Numbered from the stretch's first letter, positions 18,774 to 27,466 are shown. The stretch: 64,000 nt of DNA from Mobilitalea sibirica (GCF_015999265.1 NZ_JAEAGR010000010.1:62001-126000), one strand, 5' to 3'. The notes: generated by a model not told the origin, from the letters alone. Numbers and translations: made by a program.

Positions 18774-18871
18774 TTTGATGAGGGGATTTGGGGTGTAATG
18801 GTTGAGTATGTAACAGTATTTATAAGAAGAAAGTGATTTATACTTTTAAAGGTGGAATTGAGATCATAATT
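18774..18871 (+). pseudogene. Decayed recombinase 3' end, copy B
   Basis: Two adjoining frames, broken by a one-base shift near 18833, read DEGIWGVMVEYVTVFIRRK and then VIYTFKGGIEII, matching SLWSGLVDFVTVYNKKDIRV and TFKDGTEITV of the intact recombinase. It sits between the two head-to-head GH18-like genes and is the third recombinase end in 1.3 kb. Confidence 0.65.
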
Positions 18872-18911
18872 AATTCATATACTAATAATGAATATATTTT
18901 AGGGTGTTAGT

Positions 18912-20210
18912 ATGATTATTCATGTAGTGCAATCTGGTGAGTCAACGAATGAAATAGCTAAGAAATATGGCGTATCAGAGGAGAGGTTAATATTAGATAA
19001 TGAAATACAAAACCCACATAATTTGGCTATTGGAGAAACTCTGATTATCTTAATCCCTCAAGTGACTCATATTGTTCAAGAAGGGGATACATTATACGGG
19101 ATAGCGAATTTATATGGGATTACAGTGTTGCAATTATTGAGAAACAATCCGTATCTTTCAGGTAGGAATTATATTTATCAGGGAGAAATTATTGTTATTA
19201 GTTACGAGAACGAAAAAGTAGGTAAACTTTCTACCTATGGTTATGCTTATCCATATATAAATACAGATGTTTTAAAAAAGACATTACCTTTTTTAACATA
19301 TATTACAGTTTATAGTTATTCTTTTACTGATGAAGGAAGAATTAATGATATTGATGATAAAAAGATAATTGAACTAGCGAAGCACTACCAAGTAGCGCCT
19401 ATTATGATGTTAAATGCAGTAGATATTAACCAAATCAGTGAAAGTAATGTTATGCAGAATTTATTAATGAGTCAAGAGAGCCAGGAACAATTGATTTATA
19501 ATGTGCTTAATATTTTAAAGTCAAAGGGATATTATGGCGTTAATATTAATGTACCATATATTTTTCCGCAAAATAGAGGTAATTACGTAGATTTTATTAG
19601 TAAACTTTCAAGTGCATTAAAGAATGAAGGATATACAATTGTATTTAATACATTGAGTCTAAGTTCATTTGAAATAATGACTGGTATTGTATATGAGGGT
19701 TTTGAGTATTCAAGACTTATTCAATATATAGATGGTTTATTTTTAATGACATATGAATGGGGCAATTATATTGGAATCCCTACTGGTATTATATCTTTTC
19801 AGAATATTAAAAAATATGTTCGTAATATGGCAGAAATATTTCCGACAGAAAGGATGTGGATAGGTTTACCAATTCTCGGATATCTATGGGAATTACCTTT
19901 TATCCTTGGAGTATCAAAAGGACTAGTAATTACTAGTAATGCAGCAGTAGAATTATCTAAAAATGTGGGTGCTACAATAAATTATGATGAAGTATCCGAA
20001 ACTGCATATTTTCAATATATACTAGATAGAGAATATATTGTACGGTTTAGAGATGCTCGAAGTATTAATGCATATATAAATTTAGTAAATGAAACTGGGT
20101 TAAATGGAATCTCGATCTGGAATATAATGCAATTTTATCCTCAGCTATGGTTAGTAGTAAATTCTCTTTATGAAATAAATAATATTTATGAAGACAATGA
20201 TAATGTTTAA
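18912..20210 (+). CDS. Two-LysM, GH18-like protein (SleL/YaaH-type layout, catalytic residues missing)
   Basis: The 432-residue protein has two LysM domains (about 2-46, VQSGESTNEIAKKYGV; and about 50-95, VQEGDTLYGIANLYGI) and a GH18-type barrel from about 110. This layout is that of the spore cortex-lytic N-acetylglucosaminidase SleL/YaaH. The catalytic DxxDxDxE strand is replaced by GYYGVNINVPYIF, with no glutamate at the proton-donor place, so it probably binds rather than cuts glycan. No signal peptide is present, as in many spore-coat LysM proteins. The C-terminal GISIWNIMQFYPQLWL agrees with the family. It lies outside the intact recombinase and may be cargo or a host gene displaced by integration. 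Confidence 0.78.
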   Translation: MIIHVVQSGESTNEIAKKYGVSEERLILDNEIQNPHNLAIGETLIILIPQVTHIVQEGDTLYGIANLYGITVLQLLRNNPYLSGRNYIYQGEIIVISYENEKVGKLSTYGYAYPYINTDVLKKTLPFLTYITVYSYSFTDEGRINDIDDKKIIELAKHYQVAPIMMLNAVDINQISESNVMQNLLMSQESQEQLIYNVLNILKSKGYYGVNINVPYIFPQNRGNYVDFISKLSSALKNEGYTIVFNTLSLSSFEIMTGIVYEGFEYSRLIQYIDGLFLMTYEWGNYIGIPTGIISFQNIKKYVRNMAEIFPTERMWIGLPILGYLWELPFILGVSKGLVITSNAAVELSKNVGATINYDEVSETAYFQYILDREYIVRFRDARSINAYINLVNETGLNGISIWNIMQFYPQLWLVVNSLYEINNIYEDNDNV

Positions 20211-20343
20211 ATCACTATTAACAATCTGGCCATAGATTTAATATATGGAATACGTGTTCAAATTCAGTTTTATCTTAGAGATTTTTAAAAATTGCAGATG
20301 GGGATAGAAGCATTAATTCTGTTCTCTCAGCCGTAAACATAGT

Positions 20344-20390
20344 AATGCACACTGTGCGGTATCGTTAAACCGTGGGGTGTGCATTTTTTT
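20344..20390 (+). terminator. Intrinsic terminator
   Basis: AATGCACAC at 20344-20352 pairs with GTGTGCATT at 20377-20385, with an inner CGG/CCG pairing, then a run of T. It follows the LysM protein gene by about 130 bases. Confidence 0.75.
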
Positions 20391-20436
20391 GCCCTAAGGG
20401 GGTTCATCGTTTAATTGTATCAATATCGTTGCCCTA

Positions 20437-20583
20437 ATGAATAGTTATGGACATCCTCACGATGAGGTTTTAGAGAGGTTAAAGGAAACAAAGACTCAGG
20501 TTAAAATTACATATGAGAGTGGGGCTATTATAATAAAGACAGATGGGAAGAGGATGGAGATAAGTGATTATATAAAAGAATAG
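20437..20583 (+). pseudogene. Fragment of a ComEC/Rec2-type competence protein
   Basis: The 48 residues encoded here (NSYGHPHDEVLERLKE, then ESGAIIIKTDGK) are the C-terminal signature of the metallo-beta-lactamase part of ComEC/Rec2-like proteins. Nothing upstream within 50 bases fits the rest of that domain. The break near 20437 is preceded by TTGCCCTAA, which also occurs at 20389-20397, so a local rearrangement or insertion may have removed the body. It supports the view that the 17.5-20.5 kb segment entered an existing gene. Confidence 0.72.
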
Positions 20584-20632
20584 GCTGACAACGGGATGGG
20601 CTGACAACGGGACGGCTGACAACGGGACGGGG
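20583..20632 (+). repeat. Three direct repeats upstream of the RAYT transposase
   Basis: The 15-mer GGCTGACAACGGGAC (T at the last base in the first copy) occurs at 20583, 20599 and 20614. The GACAA(C/G)GGGACGG core also appears, inverted, after the transposase, so these are REP-type target sequences of that enzyme. Confidence 0.8.
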
Positions 20633-20672
20633 TTATTGACACTGATAAATAATTTACCATGGAGGTGTTTTT

Positions 20673-21434
20673 TTGCCAAGAGTAGCAAGGATTAAAAGCA
20701 ATAGTGGAATATACCATATCATTATGAGAGGAATAAATCGACAAACTATATTTGAAGTTGAAGAAGATTACGAAAGGTTTATTCAAACAATGCAAAGATA
20801 CAGAGAGATATGTGAATATAAGATATATGCTTATTGCTTAATGGGTAATCATTTGCATTTATTGCTAAAAGAAGGAAAGGAACCACTAGAGACAGTCATG
20901 AGAAGAATATGTGGTAGTTATGTCTTTTGGTATAACAAAAAATATGGAAGGGTGGGGTACTTGTTTCAAGATCGGTTTAAGAGCGAACCTATTGAAGAGG
21001 ATGAGTATTTTCTCACTGTACTTAGATATATTTTTCAAAATCCTTTAAAGGCATGTATGGTTACTAAAATTGAAAATTATAAATGGAGTAACTATATTGA
21101 CTATATTCGAGGAAGTAATCAGACTGAGATAGACTTTGTGCTGAATACTTTGAATACAAATAGAGAACAAGCAATAAGGCGATTTATTGAGATTATAAAC
21201 AAGGACAACGATGATGAATGTCTGGATATATTGGAAAAACAGCGGTTAACAGACGATGATGCAAGAAATATAATAAAGAGACATTGCCAAATTGACCATG
21301 TCATAGATATACAAAAATTTGATAAAGTTAAAAGGAATATGTATTTAAATGACCTGAAGGAGAGGTATGGCTTATCAATTAGACAAATTGAAAGATTGAC
21401 TGGAATTAGTAGGGGTGTAATACAAAGAATATGA
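20673..21434 (+). CDS. REP-associated tyrosine transposase (RAYT, Y1 family)
   Basis: The 253-residue protein is a Y1 single-strand transposase of the IS200-related RAYT type. It has the opening GIYHIIMRGINRQTIFE, the HUH metal motif in MGNHLHLLL (about residue 53) and the GYLFQDRFKSEPIE and YIFQNPLKA segments that follow in this family. The C-terminus has a DnaA-like helix-turn-helix (YGLSIRQIERLTGISRGVIQ), seen in many firmicute RAYTs. The TTG start at 20673 follows GGAGGTG. It is a single gene with no terminal inverted repeats of its own; REP-type repeats lie on both sides, as expected for enzymes that act on REP sequences and do not move as ordinary insertion sequences. Confidence 0.9.
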   Translation: MPRVARIKSNSGIYHIIMRGINRQTIFEVEEDYERFIQTMQRYREICEYKIYAYCLMGNHLHLLLKEGKEPLETVMRRICGSYVFWYNKKYGRVGYLFQDRFKSEPIEEDEYFLTVLRYIFQNPLKACMVTKIENYKWSNYIDYIRGSNQTEIDFVLNTLNTNREQAIRRFIEIINKDNDDECLDILEKQRLTDDDARNIIKRHCQIDHVIDIQKFDKVKRNMYLNDLKERYGLSIRQIERLTGISRGVIQRI

Positions 21435-21540
21435 TGTGTCGACAACCCCGTCCCCTTGTCACTCGTGATGTGTCGACAACCCCGTCCCCTTGTCACTCCG
21501 TCCCCTTGTCACTCGTCCCTTTGTCACTTACCCTTGTCAC
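21433..21540 (-). repeat. REP-type repeat cluster after the RAYT gene
   Basis: A 32-base unit starting GATGTGTCGACAACCCC is repeated exactly at 21433 and 21467 (period 34), followed by three shorter, decaying copies of the CCCTTGTCACT core to 21540. On the minus strand the core reads GTGACAAGGGGACGG. Inside each unit GACAA and TTGTC can pair around a C-rich loop. The first copy overlaps the stop codon of the transposase. Confidence 0.85.
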
Positions 21541-21858
21541 TTATATATTATTTAACTTTATATCTAAAACATCTGCAGAAATTTGTTGTTTCTCTAAGAT
21601 GTGATTGATTCCTTTGGTTATGTCCTCATTATAGATGGAGATAAGATTAACGATTAGTTCATTTTTTGATTTCTGTGGTAATGTATCTAAAGCAGCTGTA
21701 ATCATTTGGATGGGATAATCCTTCATGTCCATCAACAACTGACCTACTTTACCTAATTTATTATCTTGTTTCGATATATCCTCCAAAAGCTTTGGCAATA
21801 AGCTTTCTATTAAGGCGTTATAATTAATTTCATCCAGCAGCAATTCTAATTTTAACAT
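21541..21858 (-). CDS. Small acidic protein, unrecognised, second of a pair
   Basis: This 105-residue protein has no family I recognise. It begins MLKLELLLDEINYNALIESL and contains KLLEDISKQDNKLGKVGQLL and a C-terminal helix ending ISADVLDIKLNNI. It is predicted to be mostly helical, with no membrane segment or cysteine. The upstream partner (14 bases away) opens with the same pattern, MLK-(hydrophobic)-(D/E)-x6-I-(N/D)-(Y/F)-N-x-L, so the two are probably distant paralogues in one operon. The end of the gene abuts the REP cluster. Confidence 0.6.
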   Translation of the reverse strand: MLKLELLLDEINYNALIESLLPKLLEDISKQDNKLGKVGQLLMDMKDYPIQMITAALDTLPQKSKNELIVNLISIYNEDITKGINHILEKQQISADVLDIKLNNI

Positions 21859-21872
21859 TCACTCACCCCTAA

Positions 21873-22115
21873 CTATATTTTTTCAATATGAAGCTTTTTA
21901 ATCTTGATCGGTATATTTTCTTTTTTTAGAAGATTGTTTAGCTCTTCTGATATTTTTTCTGAATTATTATCAATTAGGAAAGCTGAGATCTTTTCTTTTG
22001 CAGGCAATATGCGAATTCCCGTTTTCACGAAAGAATTATTAAACTGGTCCGGAAGCAATTTATCCGCTAAGGTGTTAAAATCTATTTGATCAACTTTGAT
22101 GTCAATTTTCAGCAT
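21873..22115 (-). CDS. Small protein, unrecognised, first of a pair
   Basis: This 80-residue protein opens MLKIDIKVDQIDFNTLADKL, related in pattern to its downstream partner, and has a lysine-rich C-terminal end (IPIKIKKLHIEKI). ATG is at 22115 on the minus strand behind a GGGGAGGGG ribosome site, which supports real translation. No function is visible. The divergent neighbour is the XRE-methyltransferase gene, 450 bases away. Confidence 0.62.
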   Translation of the reverse strand: MLKIDIKVDQIDFNTLADKLLPDQFNNSFVKTGIRILPAKEKISAFLIDNNSEKISEELNNLLKKENIPIKIKKLHIEKI

Positions 22116-22566
22116 TCGTATCCCCTCCCCGTATCATTTCGTTCTATTATACTATTATATGACAATTTCATGTAATGTAACAGGTGAATAGTCTATTTCA
22201 TAAAAAAAATATAGAGTTACCCATTTTATCTAAATTGAAACGACGATATGAAACGGATATTTTGTATACGTATCCTTGTTGGCTTATTTATTAAGCAGGC
22301 AGACATTTATATGATATGTAGGTAAATGAAATTTTTTGAAACAAAGACTAATAAACTAATGGATTGTCATAGAAAGAGAATTGTTATATGATTTAGTCAA
22401 CATAATCAATATATATTTGGGATTTTTATTATATGTTTGCTTATTAAAAAGCACATAAGGATGAATATAGATTCAACAATAAAGCGAATAAACTCGCACA
22501 CTGCGTTATCGGTTTGTCTTATCTAATATGTTAACATCTGGTTATAAAACGTTAGGAGGTATCATA
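22116..22566. other. 450-bp divergent intergenic region
   Basis: This AT-rich stretch separates divergent genes and must hold promoters for both. On the minus strand TTACAT and TATAAT, 18 bases apart (about 22192-22152), could serve the small-protein pair. I see no RNA gene, repeat or reading frame worth calling. Confidence 0.4.
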
Positions 22567-23679
22567 ATGGCAACAGTAAAACTAAAAATAGCAGAGTTAA
22601 GAAAAGAAAAAGGGGTAGGACAACAGGAATTAGCAGAGGTACTAGGGGTATCTTTTCAATCCGTAAGCAAATGGGAAACAGGTACTACGATGCCAGATAT
22701 TACACTTTTACCAAATGTAGCAGAATATTTTCAGGTATCTGTAGATGAATTATTGGGTCTGAAACCACTGCGACAGCAGGCATATGTACCGAGAAATACA
22801 GACAACCGTGATTATTGGAATGATAAGAAGGGTATGTATAAAAATCGTAAATATTTTTGGAATGATGATTACTTAAGATTTCTTGTGAATGATGTATGGA
22901 AGATAGACAAGTCGGTTAATGTGATTGATTTTAGGTGTGGTGAGGGTGATATTGGGATGCAATTACTTGATATGCTACCCGAGGGGAGTTCCTATACAGG
23001 AGTTGATAATGAGTATTTTACGAATAATGCAAGGATAAAATATCATAATACTGAATTCAATGCCCAGTTTTTCTCGTCTGATTTATATACCTTTGTAGCA
23101 GATAATAAATATGATGTTGCCATAAGTCAGGTGGGATTACGTCATCTGAACAGGCCAAAAGAAATTTTAAAAATAATGAAAGCTTCTGTCAAAAAGGGAG
23201 GCCTTATTGTCTGTTTGGACGTGAATCGGGAATTCGAGCAAGACGGACTTTATATTGATGGTATGGATTATGAATATCTTTGTACCGCCTTTGACTTTCA
23301 TAAGATATGGAAGAAGGAATTGGAATGTGAAGGCAGGGACTATGCGATTGGTATGCGTCTGCCGTTTTATATGAAGCAATTAGGACTACAGGGTATCGAT
23401 ATCCGTATGAATGATAGAATAATATATGTAGATCCCGATATGGTGGATTACGAGGAAATAGTACAGGATTTTATTGAAATTCAAGGTCTTAACCAATCCT
23501 TTTCCGTAACGGATCAGGAAAATACAATTGAATATTTTATGAGTCGTGGAGTTGATAGAGCTCAGGTAGAAGCTTATATCACAATGAGAGCAAAATTAGC
23601 TGAGTATTTTAAGGATGCAAATACAAAAAAATCTTTTCTTAAAGTTCAGGGTTTACTTGTTACATATGGTCGAACATGA
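22567..23679 (+). CDS. XRE-type regulator fused to a class I SAM methyltransferase
   Basis: The 370-residue product has an N-terminal Cro/XRE helix-turn-helix (about 5-62; VGQQELAEVLGVSFQSVSKW) joined to a SAM-dependent methyltransferase. Motif I is VIDFRCGEGDIG (close to the usual DxGxGxG) near residue 115, followed by YTGVDNEYF for the acidic ribose contact. The C-terminal 100 residues are helical. ATG 22567 follows TTAGGAGGT; an upstream in-frame start lacks a site. Such fusions occur in clostridia, and their methyl acceptor is unknown. A DUF434 gene follows 39 bases later, probably in the same message. Confidence 0.8.
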   Translation: MATVKLKIAELRKEKGVGQQELAEVLGVSFQSVSKWETGTTMPDITLLPNVAEYFQVSVDELLGLKPLRQQAYVPRNTDNRDYWNDKKGMYKNRKYFWNDDYLRFLVNDVWKIDKSVNVIDFRCGEGDIGMQLLDMLPEGSSYTGVDNEYFTNNARIKYHNTEFNAQFFSSDLYTFVADNKYDVAISQVGLRHLNRPKEILKIMKASVKKGGLIVCLDVNREFEQDGLYIDGMDYEYLCTAFDFHKIWKKELECEGRDYAIGMRLPFYMKQLGLQGIDIRMNDRIIYVDPDMVDYEEIVQDFIEIQGLNQSFSVTDQENTIEYFMSRGVDRAQVEAYITMRAKLAEYFKDANTKKSFLKVQGLLVTYGRT

Positions 23680-23718
23680 CCAAAACTAATAAATATATAA
23701 AAGGTTAGAGGTAGTAGA

Positions 23719-24426
23719 ATGTCAAAGAGGGGTTTTGTTCCTGCGGATATACATGAATTTAATGAGGAAAGCCTTATTATATTAAAGAAGGCACAGTCAG
23801 ATCTTTTGTATCTGCTGGAGCAGGGCTATCCAATCAAAAGTGCCTCTACCTTCGTCGGTAATCATTATATGCTCAGTGAACGCCAGAGACTGGCTATCGT
23901 CAGAGCAACGGCAACGAGGGATGTTATCAGTGAAAGAAGGTTGAAGCTGTGTGAACATATTCCGGAAGGGAAGGTGGTATTACTGGATGGGCTAAATCTG
24001 ATTATTACCTTGGAGGTGGCTTTATCATACTCAACCTTAATTCGTTGTATGGATGGAACGATACGGGACTTGGCAGGGCTTAGAGGGACTTACCGGCTAA
24101 TTGATAAAACCGATGGTGCAATTTTGTTGATTGGAAACATGCTAAGAAAGATGATGATAGGTCAAGCATGCTTTTATCTGGATTCTCCGGTATCCAATAC
24201 CGGCAGGCTAAAGATGCGAATTCTTGAGCTGTTAAAGGATTTTCCTTATGAAGTTACAGTGGAACTGGTTCATAATGCAGATGCGATCCTCAATAAGAAG
24301 AAGTATGTAATAACCGGAGATTCCATTGTATTAAATCGTTGTAACAGTTGGATTAATCTTGTGGCTCAAATCATCGATGAAGAACTACCGGAACTTAATA
24401 TTGTGGATTTTGGTATAGATGATTGA
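23719..24426 (+). CDS. DUF434 family protein
   Basis: The 235-residue protein matches the DUF434 family: the opening RGFVPADIHEFNEESL, the SASTFVGNHYMLSERQRLAI segment and a C-terminal PIN-like region with DGLNLIITLEVALS and FYLDSPVSNTG. The aspartates in these last two motifs suggest a nuclease-like metal site, but no activity is established that I know of. It follows the XRE-methyltransferase gene closely on the same strand, and the 234 bases after it hold no gene. Confidence 0.75.
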   Translation: MSKRGFVPADIHEFNEESLIILKKAQSDLLYLLEQGYPIKSASTFVGNHYMLSERQRLAIVRATATRDVISERRLKLCEHIPEGKVVLLDGLNLIITLEVALSYSTLIRCMDGTIRDLAGLRGTYRLIDKTDGAILLIGNMLRKMMIGQACFYLDSPVSNTGRLKMRILELLKDFPYEVTVELVHNADAILNKKKYVITGDSIVLNRCNSWINLVAQIIDEELPELNIVDFGIDD

Positions 24427-24660
24427 ACTTATTGTGTATCAGTCTTTTGAATATTTCGAGGAGATCCAAACCCTGCGAACTCCTTGTAAGCTGGTAAAGG
24501 TAACTCAGCGCTGTAAGAGGAATTAAGGCTCTTGATCTAAGATTGATAGTACTGATTAATAATTATGGGTTATTACTGATTAATCATATTGGGTTTTGCT
24601 TGAATAAATCATTCCTATGTGCTATATTACCCAATAATATTTGTTAAGGAGGGGCTTCCT

Positions 24661-25436
24661 ATGAAGTACTATGTGGTGGATGCATTTACTAAGGAACCGT
24701 TTCACGGCAATCCGGCCGGTGTATGTTTACTGGAGGAATGGCTAAGTGATACATTGATGCAAAATATCGCTTATGAGAACAATCTGGCAGAGACAGCTTT
24801 CTTGGTGAAAAGGGACGGATATTATGACTTAAGATGGTTTACGCCTGAGGTGGAGATTGATTTATGTGGTCATGCTACATTGGGAAGCGCCTTTGTATTG
24901 ATGAATTATGTGGATACTACAATGAAACAGGTGAAGTTCCATACGAAAAGCGGGTTACTGAGCGTAAACCGAAACGAAGATATCTTTACATTGGATTTCC
25001 CCTCAAGAAAGCCCGTAGCCTGTGCGGTGCCGGATTTATTAGAAAAGGCCTTGGGGGTTAAGGTATTGCAAACTTATAAATCCAGAGATTTGCTTGTTGT
25101 AGTGGAAGACGAAGATGCGGTCGCCAATCTTGTTCCGGATTTTTTGATGTTGAAACAGATAAAAGATACGTTCGGATTTATCATTACTGCGAAAGGTAAG
25201 GATTGCGATTTCGTCTCAAGATTTTTTGCACCAAATGCTGGAATTGATGAGGACCCGGTTACAGGTTCCTCCCATACAACTTTGATACCATTTTGGAGTA
25301 AGAGATTATCTAAGACGGAGCTTTTGGCAAAACAGCTTTCCAAAGAGGAGGAACGCTTTACTGTAAAGATTATGAAGACAGGGTGGAGATAGGAGGATAT
25401 GCAAACCTTTATCTAAGTGGTGAAATTCGTTGTTAA
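24661..25436 (+). pseudogene. PhzF family isomerase, frameshifted near the 3' end
   Basis: The frame from ATG 24661 (behind AAGGAGG) encodes a PhzF/diaminopimelate-epimerase-like protein: YYVVDAFTKEPFHGNPAGVC, the catalytic-glutamate motif ENNLAETAF, DLCGHATLG and IDEDPVTGSSH. It stops at 25392 after an atypical end. In another frame the sequence continues with TLYCKDYEDRVEIGGYANLY and LSGEI to TAA 25434-25436, which is the expected family C-terminus. Adding one A to the A-run at 25342-25344 joins the two parts. The gene is therefore broken by a one-base loss or misread there. The closing beta strands it would lose are part of the fold. Confidence 0.8.
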
Positions 25437-26005
25437 AATAGAATTTCCCCGATAAAAAACCTGAATCGCTATCTTTCATTTGATATATAGATATAATGAG
25501 TTGTTATTCTCTAAATTCTGATCAAAACAGGTTAAGCGAATTTATCAACTCAGATTAAACCACATACATAGATTACGATATAATATATCAAAATTATTTA
25601 CAGAGCAATAAGGCATGTTCCATGAGTAATTGGACTAAATATAATATTAATGTATGATAATCTGCTTTGAAAGTTTCTAGCTTTTGAGGCGGATTTTTCA
25701 TATCTATCTTTTATTATCAATCATGAAATGCATGCTACCTCTAAAAAATAATTACCATAAATTCAAATAACTTTTCTTATAATATTGGGTTAGGTGGGAT
25801 AATTCACATGCCTATCTTTTTCTTTACAAATAAGATAATTAGCCTATAATTATATATGTGTAAATTATGTTTTTACATATAATAAACCATAAGAATAAGA
25901 AAGATACAAGCAACATAATAGGAATGAGATCACTGATAAGACAATACGATACCTATATAGAAAAGAATATTAATCTGTAATAAAATGAAAAGAGGAGGGC
26001 TCATT
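25437..26005. other. 570-bp AT-rich intergenic region before murE
   Basis: No reading frame, RNA gene or terminator is convincing here. The right part carries the candidate promoter at 25823-25850. The left part may be worn-out coding sequence, but I cannot match it to anything. Confidence 0.4.
25823..25850 (+). promoter_or_regulatory. Candidate sigma-A promoter upstream of murE
   Basis: TTTACA (25823-25828) and a perfect TATAAT (25845-25850) are 16 bases apart, about 150 bases before the murE start. It is the best promoter match in this gap. Confidence 0.5.
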
Positions 26006-27466
26006 ATGCAATTAGACCAATTGTTAGAAAAGCTTGATTATACCTGTATTCAGGGAGATGTTCATACATTAGTCACAGAGTTAGTGTATGATACCAGAAA
26101 ATCATTGATAAAAGACTGTGTTTTTGTATGTATATCCGGAGCTAAGCATGACGGACATGATTATATAGATGAAGTCGTGAAGAATGGTGCAGCAGCTATC
26201 GTTGTTGAGAAGGATGTTGTTCTTCCTAAGGATGTAACGGTAATTCGCGTGGAAAGTACCAGGGAGGCATTGGCAGTTATGTCAGCAGCCTATTTTGGTC
26301 ACCCTGCAAATAAAATGATAACAATCGGAATTACAGGAACGAAGGGGAAGACGACAACTACTTACATGGTAAAGTCTATTCTTGAAAAGGTAGGAATTAA
26401 GACCGGTTTGATCGGAACCATTGAGAACATTATTGGAGATGATGTAATACCGGCCAGTCATTCTACTCCGGAATCATTTATAGTTCAGCAGACCTTTGCG
26501 AAAATGGTAGAAGCCGGTTGTGAATGTGTTGTTATGGAGGTTTCCTCTCAGGGTCTGAAGCACAGCCGTGTATCCGGTTTTACGTTTGATTACGGAATTT
26601 TTACCAATATTGAGCCGGATCACATTGGTGGTGATGAGCACAAGGATTTTGAAGAATATTTGGAATGTAAAAGTAAATTATTTAAGCAATGTAAGATTGG
26701 ATTAATCAATAGGGATGATTCTCATTTTGAGGAGATACTGAAAGGACACACCTGTGAGGTAGAAACTTTTGGTTTTTCAGATCAAGCGGACATTCAGGCT
26801 AAGGAGGTTCGGTTACTGAATAAGCAGGGATACTTAGGAATAGCATATCGGGTTGAAGGTCTTATGAATTTTGATGTAGAACTTAATATTCCGGGTAAGT
26901 TTAATGCATATAATTCTCTATGTGCGATTGCCCTATGCAGCCACTTCAATGTATCCGTAGATAAAATAAAACAAGCATTGGATACTGTTAGAGTTAGAGG
27001 AAGGGTAGAACTGGTTCCTGTATCAGATAAATTCTCGGTTATGTTAGATTATGCCCATAATGCCATGAGTCTGGAAAGCTTGTTGACCACCTTAAAGGAA
27101 TATCAGCCAAAACGGCTCGTATGTGTATTCGGTTGTGGAGGAAACCGTTCCAGAGACAGAAGATTTGAGATGGGTGAGATATCCTCACGCCTTGCTGATC
27201 TCACCATTGTAACCTCGGATAATCCAAGATTTGAAGAACCGCAGGATATTATTAATGACATCATTGTTGGAGTAAAAAAAGGTCCCGGTCAATATGTGGA
27301 GATTATAGATCGAAAAGAAGCCATCCGTTACAGTATTGAACATGCTTTGGAAGGAGATGTCATTGTCATAGCCGGAAAAGGACATGAGGATTATCAGGAA
27401 ATTAAAGGCGTAAAATATCATATGGATGACCGGGAATTGATCAGAGACGCCGCTGAAGGATTGTAA
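26006..27466 (+). CDS. murE: UDP-MurNAc-L-Ala-D-Glu:meso-diaminopimelate ligase
   Basis: The 486-residue Mur ligase adds the third stem-peptide residue in the cytoplasm. The ATP site GITGTKGKTTTTYM lies near residue 111, the UDP-substrate loop STPES follows, and SSQGLKHSRV and DYAHN are in place. The DNPR motif in TSDNPRFEEP marks the enzyme as specific for meso-diaminopimelate rather than lysine. ATG 26006 follows AGGAGGG; an earlier in-frame ATG would put that site inside the gene. The gene lies well outside the dcw cluster, next to priA. It has its own candidate promoter 150 bases upstream. Confidence 0.95.
   Translation: MQLDQLLEKLDYTCIQGDVHTLVTELVYDTRKSLIKDCVFVCISGAKHDGHDYIDEVVKNGAAAIVVEKDVVLPKDVTVIRVESTREALAVMSAAYFGHPANKMITIGITGTKGKTTTTYMVKSILEKVGIKTGLIGTIENIIGDDVIPASHSTPESFIVQQTFAKMVEAGCECVVMEVSSQGLKHSRVSGFTFDYGIFTNIEPDHIGGDEHKDFEEYLECKSKLFKQCKIGLINRDDSHFEEILKGHTCEVETFGFSDQADIQAKEVRLLNKQGYLGIAYRVEGLMNFDVELNIPGKFNAYNSLCAIALCSHFNVSVDKIKQALDTVRVRGRVELVPVSDKFSVMLDYAHNAMSLESLLTTLKEYQPKRLVCVFGCGGNRSRDRRFEMGEISSRLADLTIVTSDNPRFEEPQDIINDIIVGVKKGPGQYVEIIDRKEAIRYSIEHALEGDVIVIAGKGHEDYQEIKGVKYHMDDRELIRDAAEGL

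Noticed and set aside
17543-20700. tRNA gene as attachment site of the prophage
   Set aside because: No cloverleaf or tRNA 3' end was found, and large serine recombinases do not usually use tRNA genes.
21433-21540. Tandem 34-bp repeats considered as a CRISPR array
   Set aside because: The repeats are adjacent without unique spacers, decay in sequence and match the motif beyond the transposase gene; no cas genes are near.
25437-25822. Riboswitch or T-box leader before murE
   Set aside because: No conserved leader motif or terminator hairpin was found in this AT-rich stretch.
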